Shown: piece by piece, positions 36,930-45,806 of the stretch
Numbering within the stretch: the first letter of the stretch is position 1
Layout: each line of letters opens with the position of its first letter
Assembly (NCBI GenBank): GCA_000720995.1
Contig: JOEL01000043.1
Span: 1-55,016, forward strand
Source of the DNA: Streptomyces celluloflavus
GTDB taxonomy: Bacteria > Actinomycetota > Actinomycetes > Streptomycetales > Streptomycetaceae
DNA length: 55,016 nucleotides
Direction: 5' to 3'
Translations under genes and position numbers: made by a program
The notes under the pieces: generated by a model
Databases searched by the model: none
What the model was told of the DNA's origin: nothing
The model's input: only the letters and a program-made list of their open reading frames with translations

Positions 36930-37778
36930 TCAGGTGAGCGGGCTCCGGGCGTCGGGATACCGGGCCAGCCCGTGCGGCAGGGCGCCGTACCAGGTGCGGG
37001 CCAGGGCGAAACCGAAGGTCAGGCAGAGGATGCCGCCGAGGGCGTCCAGCCAGAAGTGATTGGCCGTACAGACGATGACCAGCAGTGTCGTGGTGGGGTA
37101 GAGCAGACCCAGCGTCTTGGCCCACCAGGGCTTGGTCAGCAGCGCGATGGTGATACCGCACCACAGCGACCAGCCGATGTGCATCGACGGCATCGCGGCG
37201 TACTGGTTGGACATCGAGGCGAGGTTGCCGGACGCCAGCGAACCCCAGGTGTCGTGCACGATCACGGTGTCGATGAAACCGCCGCCGGTCATCAGCCGGG
37301 GCGGCGCCAGCGGGTAGAAGTAGAAGCCGACCAGGGCGACCCCGGTGGTGGCGAACAGGGCCAGCCGCGCCGCGGCGTAACGGCCCGGATGCCAGCGGTA
37401 GAGCCAGATCAGCACCCCGATCGTCATGATGAAGTGCAACGTCGCGTAGTAGTAGTTCATCGAGACGATCAGCCACGTCAGCGAGTTCACCGCATGGTTG
37501 ATGGAGTGCTCCACGGCGATGCCCAGGGTGTGCTCCGCCCGCCAGATCCAGTCGGCGTTCTCCAGCGCCTTGGCCTTCTGCTCGGGTACGGCGTTGCGGA
37601 TCAGCGAGTACGTCCAGTAGCTGACCGCGATCAGCAGGACCTCGAACCAGAGGCGGGGCGCCCGCGGCGCCCGCAGCCTGGCCATCAGGCCCCCGCCCGA
37701 CGGACGGTCCGCGCTCTCCCCGTTGGGTGGCGGGGTGTCTGGCCGGCCTTCCAAAGTCCTCACATGCGCTTCACCCAT
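36930..37778 (-). CDS. PAP2-family membrane phosphatase/phosphotransferase
   Basis: A 282-residue integral membrane protein with six helices. The PAP2 catalytic motifs are AAMPSMHIGWSLW (His nucleophile region) and CTANHFWLDALGG (second His and Asp). The first motif (KXXXXXXRP) appears as PPRLMTGGG, which fits the PAP2_3/inositolphosphotransferase-like branch more than classical phosphatidic acid phosphatases. ATG 37778 lies at the edge of a 15-bp palindrome and lacks a clear ribosome binding site; a GTG at 37763 is an alternative. Lipid phosphate substrate unknown. Confidence 0.8.
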   Translation of the reverse strand: MGEAHVRTLEGRPDTPPPNGESADRPSGGGLMARLRAPRAPRLWFEVLLIAVSYWTYSLIRNAVPEQKAKALENADWIWRAEHTLGIAVEHSINHAVNSLTWLIVSMNYYYATLHFIMTIGVLIWLYRWHPGRYAAARLALFATTGVALVGFYFYPLAPPRLMTGGGFIDTVIVHDTWGSLASGNLASMSNQYAAMPSMHIGWSLWCGITIALLTKPWWAKTLGLLYPTTTLLVIVCTANHFWLDALGGILCLTFGFALARTWYGALPHGLARYPDARSPLT

Positions 37779-37779
37779 A

Positions 37780-37794
37780 GGCAGACAGTCTGCC
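37780..37794. promoter_or_regulatory. 15-bp palindrome abutting the PAP2 start
   Basis: GGCAGACAGTCTGCC has perfect 7-bp arms around A and ends 2 nt from the start codon, where the ribosome binding site should be. It could be a repressor operator or a translational hairpin. Confidence 0.4.
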
Positions 37795-37905
37795 AGAAAG
37801 CGGTGTACCGCCGATCATCCTTCGGTCGGGTATTCGACGTCCGGCCTCAGGCGTACGGGGAGCGGCGGGCGTAGATCTCGCGGGGGAGACGGTCCCGGCC
37901 ACCCC

Positions 37906-38955
37906 TTAGGGGGCCTGGGGCGGTACGGGGCTCGCGGCGGTGTCCGGGGCCGAGGCGGTGGAGCCGCGCACCACCAGCTCGGGGAGGAAGACGAACTCGC
38001 TGTGCGGGGCGGGGGTGCCGCCGATCTCCTCCAGGAGCGCGCGCACCGCCGCCTGCCCCATCGCCGGCACCGGCTGGCGGACGGTGGTCAGCGGCGGGTC
38101 GGTGAAGGCGATGAGCGGCGAGTCGTCGAAGCCGACGACGGACACCTGGCGCGGTACGTCCAGACCGCGCTGCCGCGCCGCGCGGACCGCCCCGAGCGCC
38201 ATCATGTCGCTGGCGCAGACGACCGCCGTGGCACCCCGGTCGATCAGCGCGCCGGCCGCGGCCTGGCCGCCCTCCAGGGTGTACAGCGAGTGCTCGACGA
38301 ACCGCGTGGCCTCGGCCGGCCCGAGGCCCAGCTGCTCGTGCACGCTGCGCAGAAAGCCCTCGATCTTGCGCTGGACGGGCACGAACCGCTGCGGGCCGAG
38401 CGCCAGCCCGATGCGCCGGTGGCCGAGCGCCACCAGATGCGTCACGGCCAGCTGCGCCGCGGCCCGGTCGTCGGGCGAGACGAACGGCGCCCGCACCCGG
38501 TCGGAGAAACCGTTGATGAGGACGAACGGCACGCCCCGGGCGCGCAGCCGCTCATAGCGCTGCATATCGGCGGAGGTATCGGCGTGCAGCCCCGAGACGA
38601 AGATGATGCCGGCGACCCCGCGGTCCACCAGCATCTCCGTCAGCTCGTCCTCGGTGGAGCCGCCCGGCGTCTGCGTCGCCAGCACCGGGGTGTAGCCCTG
38701 GCGGGTCAGGGCCTGCCCGATGACCTGGGCGAAGGCCGGGAAGATCGGGTTCTCCAGCTCCGGCGTGATCAGTCCGACCAGCCCCGCGCTGCGCTGCCGC
38801 AGCCGCACCGGCCGTTCGTAGCCCAGTACGTCGAGGGCGGCCAGCACCGACTGGCGGGTGGTGGCGGAGACGCCGGGCTTCCCGTTGAGGACCCGGCTGA
38901 CGGTGGCTTCGCTGACACCCGCCTGCGCTGCGATATCGGCCAGCCGGGCGGTCAT
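37906..38955 (-). CDS. malR: LacI-family maltose regulator, copy 1
   Basis: A 349-residue LacI protein: HTH LADIAAQAGVSEATVSRVLNG at the N-terminus (recognition helix SEATVSRVL), hinge, and a periplasmic-binding-like sensor domain with VGFDDSPLIAFTDPPLTTVRQP near the end. It is downstream of alpha-glucosidase copy 1 on the same strand (53 nt gap). In S. coelicolor MalR represses malEFG and is antagonised by maltose or maltotriose. A close paralogue at 45807 has the same recognition helix, so the two may share operators. Confidence 0.88.
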   Translation of the reverse strand: MTARLADIAAQAGVSEATVSRVLNGKPGVSATTRQSVLAALDVLGYERPVRLRQRSAGLVGLITPELENPIFPAFAQVIGQALTRQGYTPVLATQTPGGSTEDELTEMLVDRGVAGIIFVSGLHADTSADMQRYERLRARGVPFVLINGFSDRVRAPFVSPDDRAAAQLAVTHLVALGHRRIGLALGPQRFVPVQRKIEGFLRSVHEQLGLGPAEATRFVEHSLYTLEGGQAAAGALIDRGATAVVCASDMMALGAVRAARQRGLDVPRQVSVVGFDDSPLIAFTDPPLTTVRQPVPAMGQAAVRALLEEIGGTPAPHSEFVFLPELVVRGSTASAPDTAASPVPPQAP

Positions 38956-39008
38956 GGGTGGGACCTTACCGTTCACCAGTCGGAATGCCCACCGGATGTT
39001 TCCGCCCG

Positions 39009-40688
39009 TCAGAGCGCCCACCAGACGCAGCTGTCGCCCGGCAGGACGGCCGCTCCGTCCCGCACCGTCACCGGTGCGCTGGCCAGCAGCGGGCGGCCGG
39101 GCAGCGGGAGTTCGACGGGCCGGCCGAGGGTGTTGACGGTGCACAGCACACCGGGCCGGGCGAACGTGAGCACCCCCTCGGGCGCCGGCCGCCAGCTCAG
39201 TTCCCCGTCGCCCAGGCCCGGCAGCTGCCGCCGCAGGCCGAGGGCGGCGCGGTAGAACTCCAGGGTGGAGGACGGGTCGCCGTGCTGCGCCGCGACGGAG
39301 AGTCCGCCCCAGTCGGCGGGCTGCGGGAGCCAGCTGCCGCCGGGCCCGAAGCCGTACGACGGTTCGTCCCCGGTCCAGGGGATCGGCACCCGGCAGCCGT
39401 CGCGGAAACCGTCCTGGCCGCCGGCGCCGGACGCGCCGTCGGAAGCACCGTCGGGGGCACCGCCGGCGGCCGGCCGGCCGCGGAAGAACGCCGGGTCCTG
39501 GCGGACCTCGTCGGGCAGGTCGGTCACCTCGGGCAGGCCCAGTTCCTCACCCTGGTAGAGGTAGGCGGAGCCGGGCAGTGCGAGCATCAGCAGGGTGGCG
39601 GCGCGGGCCCGCGGCAGGCCGCCGCCCAGGCGGGTGCGGTGCCGTACGACGTCGTGGTTGGAGAGCACCCAGGTGGTGGGGGCGCCGACCGAGGCGGTGG
39701 CGGCGAGCGAGGCGTCGATGACCGTACGCAGCGCACCGGCCTGCCAGTCGGCCGTCAGGAACTGGAAGTTGAACGCCTGGTGCAGCTCGTCGGGGCGGAC
39801 GTACAGGGCCAGCCGCTCGGGGGAGGGGGCCCACGCCTCGGCGACGCCGATCCGCTCGGCCGGGGGTGTCCCCTGCCCGGGGACGGCGGAGTAGCTGTCG
39901 AGCAGCCGGCGCCAGGTGCGGTGGATGGCGTGCACCCCGTCCTGGTCGAAGAACGGCAGCACCTGGTTGCCGATCAGCTTGGCCTGTTCGCCGTGGCCGA
40001 TGTCCGGCAGACCGGCCGCCTTGACCATGCCGTGCGCGACATCCACGCGGAAGCCGTCCACGCCGAGGTCCAGCCAGAAGCGCAGGATCGCGGCGAACTC
40101 CTCGTGCACGTCCGGGTTGTCCCAGTCGAGATCGGGCTGCTCGGGGGCGAAGAGATGGAGGTACCAGTCGCCCCGGTCGGTGCGGGTCCAGGCCGGTCCG
40201 CCGAAGACCGACTCCCAGTCGTTGGGCGGGAGTTCGCCGTGCGCGCCCTTGCCGGGCCGGAAGACGTAGCGCTGCCGGGCCAGTTCGGGGTCCTGGAACC
40301 ACGGGTGCCGGTCGGAGGTGTGGTTGGGGACGATGTCCACGATGACGCGCAGCCCCAGGCCGTGGGCCGCGCGGATCAGCTCCTCGGCGTCCCGCAGCTC
40401 GCCGAAGAGCGGGTCGACGGTGCGGTAGTCGGCGACGTCGTAGCCGCCGTCGGCCTGCGGCGAGGCGTAGAACGGCGTGAGCCAGACGGCGTCCACGCCC
40501 AGCTCCGCGAGGTACGGCAACCGTTCGCGCGCACCGCGCAGATCGCCGATGCCGTCGCCGTCGCTGTCGGCGAACGAGCGGACGTACACCTGGTAGATGA
40601 CGGCGTCGCGCCACCACCCCGCGGCTCGGCCCGGTTCGGGCGCCCGGCGGGCGGTGGTGGGGGTGGGGGAAGTGAGCTCCTGGGTCAT
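39009..40688 (-). CDS. aglA: GH13 alpha-glucosidase, copy 1
   Basis: A 559-residue cytosolic GH13 enzyme that splits imported malto-oligosaccharides. Catalytic residues: nucleophile Asp in GFRVDVAHG, acid/base Glu in GVAEAWAP, stabiliser Asp in LSNHDVVRHR. Domain order is A (TIM barrel, from WWRDAVIYQVY), a B insertion, and a C-terminal beta domain. A Gly/Ala/Ser-rich 20-residue insert at about 408-430 is absent from copy 2. ATG 40688. It faces malE across a 372-nt divergent promoter. About three quarters of residues match copy 2 by eye. Confidence 0.92.
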   Translation of the reverse strand: MTQELTSPTPTTARRAPEPGRAAGWWRDAVIYQVYVRSFADSDGDGIGDLRGARERLPYLAELGVDAVWLTPFYASPQADGGYDVADYRTVDPLFGELRDAEELIRAAHGLGLRVIVDIVPNHTSDRHPWFQDPELARQRYVFRPGKGAHGELPPNDWESVFGGPAWTRTDRGDWYLHLFAPEQPDLDWDNPDVHEEFAAILRFWLDLGVDGFRVDVAHGMVKAAGLPDIGHGEQAKLIGNQVLPFFDQDGVHAIHRTWRRLLDSYSAVPGQGTPPAERIGVAEAWAPSPERLALYVRPDELHQAFNFQFLTADWQAGALRTVIDASLAATASVGAPTTWVLSNHDVVRHRTRLGGGLPRARAATLLMLALPGSAYLYQGEELGLPEVTDLPDEVRQDPAFFRGRPAAGGAPDGASDGASGAGGQDGFRDGCRVPIPWTGDEPSYGFGPGGSWLPQPADWGGLSVAAQHGDPSSTLEFYRAALGLRRQLPGLGDGELSWRPAPEGVLTFARPGVLCTVNTLGRPVELPLPGRPLLASAPVTVRDGAAVLPGDSCVWWAL

Positions 40689-41060
40689 CTGCCGTCCCTG
40701 TCGAGGTCGAGAGTGGTGGCCGAGGGGTCGTGGCCGGGGATCGCTGAGCGGTGACCGCTGAGCGGAGATCGCCGGGTGGCGATCGAGGGGTGGAGATCGC
40801 GGGGTGGTGATCGAAGGACGGGGACCGCGCGGCCGGCGGCCGGGGGACGATCCCTCGTCACGCAATCAACGCTCGGGCGGGCACGGGGTGACGGTGCGGG
40901 GGCACGGGCGGGGCGCCCGCCGCGCGGGCGCACTTCCGGCCGGGCCCACTGCAACGGATTCCTGGTTTCTTGCAGCAATTTTCCGCAAGGTCTTTCGGTT
41001 TACCTGGCCGCGCTGTTACGTTCCTGACCGCCATCTCAGGCGATTCCCCTAGGAGTTCAC
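40689..41060. promoter_or_regulatory. divergent mal promoter region
   Basis: It holds six tandem 14-bp repeats (40741-40824), then, nearer malE, CTGCAA (40949-40954) facing TTGCAG (40970-40975), and CTTGC (40969-40973) facing GCAAG (40985-40989), forming a 21-bp inverted element. TTGCA-type inverted sites fit LacI/MalR operators. The gap of 372 nt contains no gene. Confidence 0.55.
40741..40824. repeat. six tandem 14-bp repeats upstream of alpha-glucosidase copy 1
   Basis: Units of the form TCGCGGGGTGGTGA begin at 40741, 40755, 40769, 40783, 40797 and 40811, without gaps. Most end in GA and start with TCG, so a GATCG motif recurs every 14 bp. Sequence identity is partial but the phase is perfect. 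Confidence 0.7.
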
Positions 41061-42386
41061 ATGCGGCGTGGCATACCTGGCATATTTGGCAGACATGGCA
41101 GAAACGGCACATACGGCATACGTGGTGTGACGGCCGCGGCGCTGGCGGCGGGTCTGGCCCTGACGGCGACGGGATGCGGCGGCGGGAGTGACGGCGAGGC
41201 CGCCGCCGGGGGCGAACTGTCCGGCACCGTCACCTTCTGGGACACCTCCAACGACGCCGAGAAGGCGACGTACCGGAAGCTCGCCGAGGGGTTCCAGAAG
41301 GAGCATCCCAAGGTCCAGGTCAAATATGTGAGCGTGCCGTTCGGGGACGCCAACGCCAAGTTCAAGAACGCGGCGGGCGGCGGTTCCGGCGCCCCCGACG
41401 TGATGCGCACCGAGGTCGCCTGGGTCGCCGACTTCGCGAACCTCGGCTACCTCGCCCCGCTGGACGGCACCCCCGCCCTCGACAAGACCGAGGACTACCT
41501 CCCGCAGGCCCTCGGCAGCACCAAGTTCAAGGGAAAGACCTACGCCGCTCCGCAGGTCATCGACACCCTCGGGCTCTTCTACAACAAGAAGCTCCTCAAG
41601 GACGCGGGCGTCACGGTGCCCAAGACCTTCCCCGAACTGACCGCCGCCGCGAAGCAGATCAAGGAGAAGACCGGCGCCACCGCCCTCTACCTGCGCGGTG
41701 ACGACCCCTACTGGTTCCTCCCCTACCTCTACGGCCAGGGCGGCAACATGGTCGACGCCCGCGACAAGATCGTGCTGATCGACGACGACGCCGGCGTCAA
41801 GGCGTTCAAGACCATCAAGGACCTGGTCGACTCCAAGGCCGCCGTCACCGACGCCACCGACGGCCAGGAGAACCAGCTCAAGGCCCTCAAGGACGGCAGC
41901 GTCGCGATGGCCGTGGACGGCCCCTGGGACATCGAGGGCGCCCGCGCGGGCAAGGTGTTCAAGGGCCCCGGGAACAAGGACAACCTCGGCGTCGCCCCCG
42001 TCCCCGGCGGCTCCGCCCAGGGCTCCCCGCAGGGCGGCTGGAACCTCTCCGTCTACGCCGGTTCCAAGAACCTCCAGGCGTCCTACGCCTTCGTCAAGTA
42101 CATGAGCTCCGCCCAGGTCCAGCAGCAGACCACCGAGCAGCTCAGCCTGCTGCCCACCCGCAAGTCCGTCTACGACGCGCCGGCCGTCAAGAACAACGAG
42201 ATGGTGAAGTTCTTCAAGCCCGCCGTGGACAGCGCCGTCCAGCGCCCCTGGATCGCCGAGGGCAACTCCCTCTTCGAGCCGATCAAGGTCCAGATGAACA
42301 AGGTCCTCACCGGCTCCGCCACACCCGAGCAGGCCGCCAAGGCCACCGGTGACGCCTACCGGAAGCTGCTCAAGGACTACAAGTGA
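41061..42386 (+). CDS. malE: maltose/maltodextrin ABC transporter, substrate-binding lipoprotein
   Basis: A 441-residue exported binding protein. The signal region has basic residues then a hydrophobic core and the lipobox LTATGC (Cys about 39). The mature part is an extracellular-solute-binding fold (GTVTFWDTSNDAEKATYRKL, then DTLGLFYNKKLLKDAG and VAMAVDGPWDIEGA). ATG 41061 follows TAGGAG by 6 nt. First gene of malEFG, coupled to malF by GTGA overlap. Binds maltose or maltotriose, by orthology to S. coelicolor MalE. Confidence 0.93.
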   Translation: MRRGIPGIFGRHGRNGTYGIRGVTAAALAAGLALTATGCGGGSDGEAAAGGELSGTVTFWDTSNDAEKATYRKLAEGFQKEHPKVQVKYVSVPFGDANAKFKNAAGGGSGAPDVMRTEVAWVADFANLGYLAPLDGTPALDKTEDYLPQALGSTKFKGKTYAAPQVIDTLGLFYNKKLLKDAGVTVPKTFPELTAAAKQIKEKTGATALYLRGDDPYWFLPYLYGQGGNMVDARDKIVLIDDDAGVKAFKTIKDLVDSKAAVTDATDGQENQLKALKDGSVAMAVDGPWDIEGARAGKVFKGPGNKDNLGVAPVPGGSAQGSPQGGWNLSVYAGSKNLQASYAFVKYMSSAQVQQQTTEQLSLLPTRKSVYDAPAVKNNEMVKFFKPAVDSAVQRPWIAEGNSLFEPIKVQMNKVLTGSATPEQAAKATGDAYRKLLKDYK

Positions 42387-43318
42387 CCCTCGCCCAAAGG
42401 GTGCGCAGAACGTTCGGCACCCACTGGTACGCCTGGACGATGGTCGCCCCGGTGGTACTCGTCATCGGCGTGATCATCGGCTACCCGCTGGTGCGCGGCC
42501 TCTTCCTGTCGTTCACCGACGCCAACGAGGCCAACGTCGAGCGCACCATCGGCGTCAACCACATCCCCGCCACCTACGAGTTCACCGGCCTCGACAACTA
42601 CCGCGCGGTCCTCTCCGACGGCCTCTTCTGGGACCGGCTCGGCTGGACCGTGCTGTGGACGGTCTCCTGCGTCGCGGCCACCTTCCTCATCGGCCTCGCG
42701 CTGGCCAACCTGCTCAACCGCACACTCCGGGGCCGCACCTTCTACCGGCTGGCGCTGATCCTGCCCTGGGCCATCCCCGCCTTCATCTCCGTCTTCACCT
42801 GGCGGATGCTCTACAACGAGAAGAACGGCATCCTCAACAAGCTGCTCTCCGGCGGCGGTATCGACGCCGTCCCCTGGCTCAACGACCCCACCTGGGCCAA
42901 GCTCTCGGTCATCGCCGTCAACGTCTGGCTGGGCGTCCCCTTCATGCTCGTCGCGCTGCTCGGCGGCCTCCAGTCCATACCGGGCGAGCTGTACGAGGCC
43001 GCCGAGATGGACGGCGCCGGGCCCTGGCAGCGGTTCCGCAACATCACCGTGCCCGGTCTGCGGGCGGTGAGCGGCACCGTGATCCTGCTCTCCACCATCT
43101 GGACCTTCAACATGTTCCCGGTGATCTTCCTGCTCACCAGGGGCGGGCCGGGCGACGCCACCGAGATCCTGGTGACCTACGCCTACCGGCTCTCCTTCGT
43201 CGACAGCCCCCGCGACTTCTCCCGCTCCGCGGCCTGGGGCGTGCTGATCCTGGTGCTGCTCTCACTCGTCGCGGCGGGCTACCGCCGTTCGCTGCGCAAG
43301 CAGGGAGAGGTGTGGTGA
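42383..43318 (+). CDS. malF: maltose ABC transporter permease MalF
   Basis: A 311-residue inner-membrane permease with six helices. The cytoplasmic EAA loop is YEAAEMDGAGPWQRFRNIT, which docks the ATPase. GTG 42383 overlaps the malE stop by 4 nt. It forms a heterodimer with MalG. No ATPase gene is present in the window; streptomycete mal systems use the shared MsiK ATPase encoded elsewhere. Confidence 0.93.
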   Translation: MTLAQRVRRTFGTHWYAWTMVAPVVLVIGVIIGYPLVRGLFLSFTDANEANVERTIGVNHIPATYEFTGLDNYRAVLSDGLFWDRLGWTVLWTVSCVAATFLIGLALANLLNRTLRGRTFYRLALILPWAIPAFISVFTWRMLYNEKNGILNKLLSGGGIDAVPWLNDPTWAKLSVIAVNVWLGVPFMLVALLGGLQSIPGELYEAAEMDGAGPWQRFRNITVPGLRAVSGTVILLSTIWTFNMFPVIFLLTRGGPGDATEILVTYAYRLSFVDSPRDFSRSAAWGVLILVLLSLVAAGYRRSLRKQGEVW

Positions 43319-44175
43319 CCGTGGTGACCATGTACCGCGCACCCCACCGGCGCAACCGGCGCACCCCGCTGGCCTCCGCCGGGCTCCATCTGGCCCTCCT
43401 GACCGCCGCCGCCGTCGCGGTCTTCCCGCCGCTGTGGCTGCTGGTGACCTCCTTCAAACCGCGCGACGACGCCTTCTCCACCGAACTGGTCACCCACTTC
43501 ACCCTCGCCAACTACACCCATGTACTGGCCGATACGGAGTTCCTGACCTGGTTCAAGAACTCCGTCCTGATCGTCGGGGTGACCACCGTCCTCGGCGTCT
43601 TCATCGCGGCCACCACCGGCTACGCCGTCAGCCGCTTCCGCTTCCCCGGGATGCGCCCGCTGATGTGGCTGCTGCTGATCACTCAGATGTTCCCGGTCGC
43701 GGTGCTGATCGTGCCGCTCTACAACCTGATGGCGAGCCTGGGCCTGCTCAACCAGCCCGCGGGCCTGATCGTCACCTACCTGACCATCGCGGTCCCGTTC
43801 TGCGCCTGGATGATGAAGGGTTTCTTCGACACCATCCCGGTGGAGATCGACGAATCCGGCCGGGTCGACGGCCTCAACCCCTTCGGCACGTTCTGGCGGC
43901 TGGTGCTGCCGCTGGCCCGCCCCGGGCTCGCCGTCACCGGCTTCTACACCTTCGTCACCGCCTGGGCCGAGGTCGCCTACGCCTCCGCCTTCATGACCGG
44001 CGAGGAGAACCTGACGCTCGCCGGCGGCCTCCAGACCTTCGTCAACCAGTACACCAACGACTGGGGATCGATGACCGCCGCGGCCGTGATCATCGCCGTG
44101 CCCGCCGCCCTGGTCTTCTCCTTCGCCCAGCGCCACCTCGTATCCGGACTGACCGCCGGCACCACCAAGGGATGA
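43315..44175 (+). CDS. malG: maltose ABC transporter permease MalG
   Basis: A 286-residue permease with six helices; the EAA-type loop is EIDESGRVDGLNPFGTFWRL. GTG 43315 overlaps the malF stop (GTGA) and follows GGGAGAGG; ATG 43330 is possible. It partners MalF in maltodextrin uptake. One nt after its stop the next gene, alpha-glucosidase copy 2, begins, so the operon continues. Confidence 0.92.
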   Translation: MTVVTMYRAPHRRNRRTPLASAGLHLALLTAAAVAVFPPLWLLVTSFKPRDDAFSTELVTHFTLANYTHVLADTEFLTWFKNSVLIVGVTTVLGVFIAATTGYAVSRFRFPGMRPLMWLLLITQMFPVAVLIVPLYNLMASLGLLNQPAGLIVTYLTIAVPFCAWMMKGFFDTIPVEIDESGRVDGLNPFGTFWRLVLPLARPGLAVTGFYTFVTAWAEVAYASAFMTGEENLTLAGGLQTFVNQYTNDWGSMTAAAVIIAVPAALVFSFAQRHLVSGLTAGTTKG

Positions 44176-44176
44176 C

Positions 44177-45805
44177 ATGACGCGATACGACACCGCCCCC
44201 GCCGACCCGACCGCCCCCGCCGCCACCACGACCGACTGGTGGCGTGACGCGGTGATCTACCAGGTCTACCCGCGCAGCTTCGCCGACGGCAACGGCGACG
44301 GCATGGGCGACCTGCCCGGCATCCGCAGCCGGCTGCCCTACCTGCGGGACCTGGGCGTGGACGCCGTCTGGCTCAGCCCCTTCTACGCCTCCCCGCAGGC
44401 CGACGCCGGCTACGACGTCGCCGACTACCGCGCCATCGACCCGATGTTCGGCACCCTGCACGACGCCGACGCGGTCATCCGCGAGGCGCACGCCCTGGGC
44501 CTGCGCATCATCGTCGACGTCGTCCCCAACCACTGCTCCGACCAGCACGAATGGTTCCAGCGGGCACTGCGCGAGGGCCCCGGCTCACCGCTCCGGCAGC
44601 GTTTCCACTTCCGCCCCGGCCGGGGCGCCGACGGCGAACTGCCGCCCAACGACTGGGAGTCCATCTTCGGCGGCCCCGCCTGGACCCGCCTCCCCGAACC
44701 CGACGGACAGTGGTACCTCCACCTCTTCGCCCCCGAACAGCCCGACTTCAACTGGGACCACCCCGCCGTCCAGGACGAGTTCCGCTCCATCCTGCGCTTC
44801 TGGCTGGACCTGGGCGTGGACGGCTTCCGGGTGGACGTGGCCCACGGACTCGTCAAGGCCCCCGGACTGCCGGACATGGGCCGCGCCGGACAGCTGAAAC
44901 TCCTCGGCAACCAGGTGCTGCCCTTCTTCGACCAGGACGGGGTGCACACCGTCTACCGCTCCTGGCGCACCGTCCTGGACGAGTACTCCGGCGACCGGAT
45001 CGCGGTCGCCGAAGCCTGGACCCCCAGCCCCGACCGCACCGCCCGCTACCTGCGCCCCGACGAACTCCACCAGGCGTTCAACTTCCACTACCTCAACACC
45101 GGCTGGGACGCCACCGCGCTGCGCGCCGCCATCGACTCCTCCCTGGACGCGATGCGGCCGGTGGGCGCCCCGACCACCTGGGTGCTCTCCAACCACGACG
45201 TCGTCCGCCACCGCACCCGCTTCGGCGGCGGCCTCGACCGCGCCCGCGCCGCCACCCTGCTGATGCTCGCGCTGCCCGGCTCCGCCTACGTCTACCAGGG
45301 CGAGGAACTGGGCCTGCCCGAGGTGACCGACCTGCCCGACGAGGTCCGCCAGGACCCCTCCTTCTTCCGGGCCAGCGGCCAGGACGGGCTGCGCGACGGC
45401 TGCCGGGTGCCGATCCCCTGGACCGGGGACGAACCGTCGTACGGCTTCGGGACCGGCGGCAGCTGGCTCCCGCAGCCCGCCGGGTGGGCCGCGCTCAGCG
45501 TCGCCGCGCAGACCGGCGACCCGGACTCCACCCTGGAGCTGTACCGCACCGCCCTCGCCCTGCGCCGCGCCCACCCCGGCCTCGGCGCGGGCGACGCGGT
45601 GGAGTGGCTGGCCGCCCCGGCCGGCGTCCTGGCCTTCCGCCGCCCCGGCGGCCTGGTCTGCACCGTCAACACCACCGACGCCCCCGTCCGCCTTCCGGCC
45701 CCCGGCCGCCCGCTGCTCACCTCCCTGCCCGCCGACCGCCAACCGGCCGCCACGGACGGTGTGTTCGAGCTCCCCGCCGACACCGCCATCTGGTGGGAGG
45801 CATGA
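44177..45805 (+). CDS. aglA: GH13 alpha-glucosidase, copy 2
   Basis: A 542-residue GH13 enzyme with the same catalytic residues as copy 1 (GFRVDVAHG, AVAEAWTP, LSNHDVVRHR). It starts 1 nt after the malG stop and ends 1 nt before the LacI copy 2 start, so malEFG-aglA-lacI form one operon of five. It hydrolyses incoming maltose and maltotriose to glucose. The S. coelicolor locus has one such gene; here two are kept. Confidence 0.92.
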   Translation: MTRYDTAPADPTAPAATTTDWWRDAVIYQVYPRSFADGNGDGMGDLPGIRSRLPYLRDLGVDAVWLSPFYASPQADAGYDVADYRAIDPMFGTLHDADAVIREAHALGLRIIVDVVPNHCSDQHEWFQRALREGPGSPLRQRFHFRPGRGADGELPPNDWESIFGGPAWTRLPEPDGQWYLHLFAPEQPDFNWDHPAVQDEFRSILRFWLDLGVDGFRVDVAHGLVKAPGLPDMGRAGQLKLLGNQVLPFFDQDGVHTVYRSWRTVLDEYSGDRIAVAEAWTPSPDRTARYLRPDELHQAFNFHYLNTGWDATALRAAIDSSLDAMRPVGAPTTWVLSNHDVVRHRTRFGGGLDRARAATLLMLALPGSAYVYQGEELGLPEVTDLPDEVRQDPSFFRASGQDGLRDGCRVPIPWTGDEPSYGFGTGGSWLPQPAGWAALSVAAQTGDPDSTLELYRTALALRRAHPGLGAGDAVEWLAAPAGVLAFRRPGGLVCTVNTTDAPVRLPAPGRPLLTSLPADRQPAATDGVFELPADTAIWWEA

Positions 45806-45806
45806 G

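Noticed and set aside
40741-40824. Tandem repeats considered as a CRISPR array
   Set aside because: Units are 14 bp, contiguous and without spacers; no cas gene is near.
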